From: an uncultured Oscillospiraceae bacterium
GTDB lineage: Bacteria; Bacillota; Clostridia; Oscillospirales; Oscillospiraceae
Direction of reading: 5' to 3'
Assembly (NCBI GenBank): GCA_910578505.1
Contig: CAJTPV010000043.1
Coordinates: forward strand, 1 to 21,807
DNA: 21,807 bases
Shown here: piece after piece, positions 21,589-21,807 of the stretch
Position numbering within the stretch: position 1 is the stretch's first letter
Layout: every line of letters begins with the position of its first letter
Position numbers and translations under genes: made by a program
The notes under the pieces: model-generated
The model's database searches: none
Told to the model about the DNA's origin: nothing
Seen by the model: only the letters and a program-made list of their open reading frames with translations

Positions 21589-21807
21589 ATGGGACAGGAA
21601 CTGCAAGCGGTAAATCACCAAAGCCGGTTGATAGAGTGGGGTCAGCGAGTGGAAGCATGCCGGAAGAGCGGACAGAGGGTAAGTGAATGGTGCGAAAAGC
21701 ATGGGATCGCGGTATCCACATATTACAGTTGGCAGAGGAAGGTAATTCAGGCCGTGTCTGCGGAGAATGAAGTATGCTTTGCGGAAGTGCCAATCAGGCC
21801 GGCAAGA
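21589..21807 (+). CDS. tnpA: IS66 accessory protein TnpA (5' part)
   Basis: Seventy-three codons, open at the window edge. The product has the helix-turn-helix of IS66 TnpA/InsC-like accessory proteins (RLIEWGQRVEACRKSGQRVS, then EWCEKHGIAVSTYYSWQRKV) and the start of a linker (EVCFAEVPI). IS66 elements carry tnpA, tnpB and the transposase tnpC in one coupled operon. ATG 21589 follows the AGGAGGGAAAGG region. Base use is more AT-rich than the chromosomal genes before it, as expected for a mobile element. Confidence 0.85.
   Translation, partial: MGQELQAVNHQSRLIEWGQRVEACRKSGQRVSEWCEKHGIAVSTYYSWQRKVIQAVSAENEVCFAEVPIRPAR

Larger units (their letters stand above)
21450..21807 (+). mobile_element. 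Left end of an IS66-family insertion sequence (cut by window edge)
   Basis: The sequence GTAAGCG at 21450 is the typical tip of IS66 terminal repeats. The 140 bp up to the first gene have the expected non-coding character with a strong hairpin. The first IS66 accessory gene starts at 21589. An 8-bp target duplication would be GGAGAAGC at 21442-21449; it can only be confirmed with the right end, which lies outside. Confidence 0.8.

Noticed and set aside
20359..21702. 447-codon open frame on the minus strand
   Set aside because: Antisense to the acyltransferase gene and crossing the IS66 end; no family features.
1..21807. CRISPR array
   Set aside because: No regularly spaced direct repeats of suitable length were seen; the only tandem repeat of note is the 2 x 12 bp at 18476-18499.

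Overview
The window looks like a chromosomal segment of a Gram-positive, spore-forming Clostridia member, most likely an Oscillospiraceae-type gut bacterium. This rests on an intact spo0A, a GC-rich coding style with strong AGGAGG ribosome sites, TTGACA/TATAAT-type promoters, LacI-controlled glycosidase genes and a short GC-rich intergenic repeat of a kind common in such genomes. The taxonomy is inference; no rRNA is present.

Layout. (1) 1-300: a GC-rich repeat abuts the 3' remnant of a holin-like toxin gene. An antisense RNA unit with a textbook promoter and shared terminator survives, so this reads as a broken type I toxin-antitoxin locus. (2) 314-11016: a carbohydrate locus. On the minus strand lie a LacI-type regulator, a GH94::GH31 hybrid, a broken GH42 beta-galactosidase and a separate NSS (Na+-symport) transporter. 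On the plus strand lie a broken second GH94 gene and a xylulokinase joined to remnants of a fucose-isomerase-like gene. Each divergent promoter of the regulator region carries an AAAACGTTT-type operator, and a third near-identical site lies inside the GH94 coding sequence. Cellodextrin-type phosphorylases, an alpha-xylosidase-like GH31, a GH42 galactosidase and xylulose kinase together suggest ancestral use of a xyloglucan-like glycan (inference). (3) 11.1-14.1 kb: an apparently more AT-rich stretch with a chemoreceptor behind a structured leader, then a short NYN-domain nuclease-like gene behind a strong promoter and a second structured leader. (4) 14.2-21.4 kb: an ordinary housekeeping stretch with tRNA-Leu(CAA), spo0A, a TSCPD-domain protein, a SEDS glycosyltransferase (FtsW/RodA family), a gamma-carbonic anhydrase overlapping a DUF308/HdeD membrane protein, a zinc-binding-type chemoreceptor and a membrane acyltransferase. 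(5) 21450-end: the left end of an IS66-family element.

The most striking property is a series of six apparent internal joins between 2.3 and 13.7 kb (in GH42, GH94/GH31, the second GH94, xylB/fucI, fucI and the NYN gene). At each, two well-preserved parts of conserved protein families are abutted with the middle missing. Some joins shift the frame and some keep it, but the flanking frames look otherwise undamaged. No such join is recognisable in the 14.7-21.4 kb genes. This means either recent, repeated deletion of an accessory locus or an assembly/library artefact; raw reads would decide. If real, the GH94::GH31 protein of 1197 residues, which keeps catalytic residues of both families, would be a naturally made chimeric enzyme.
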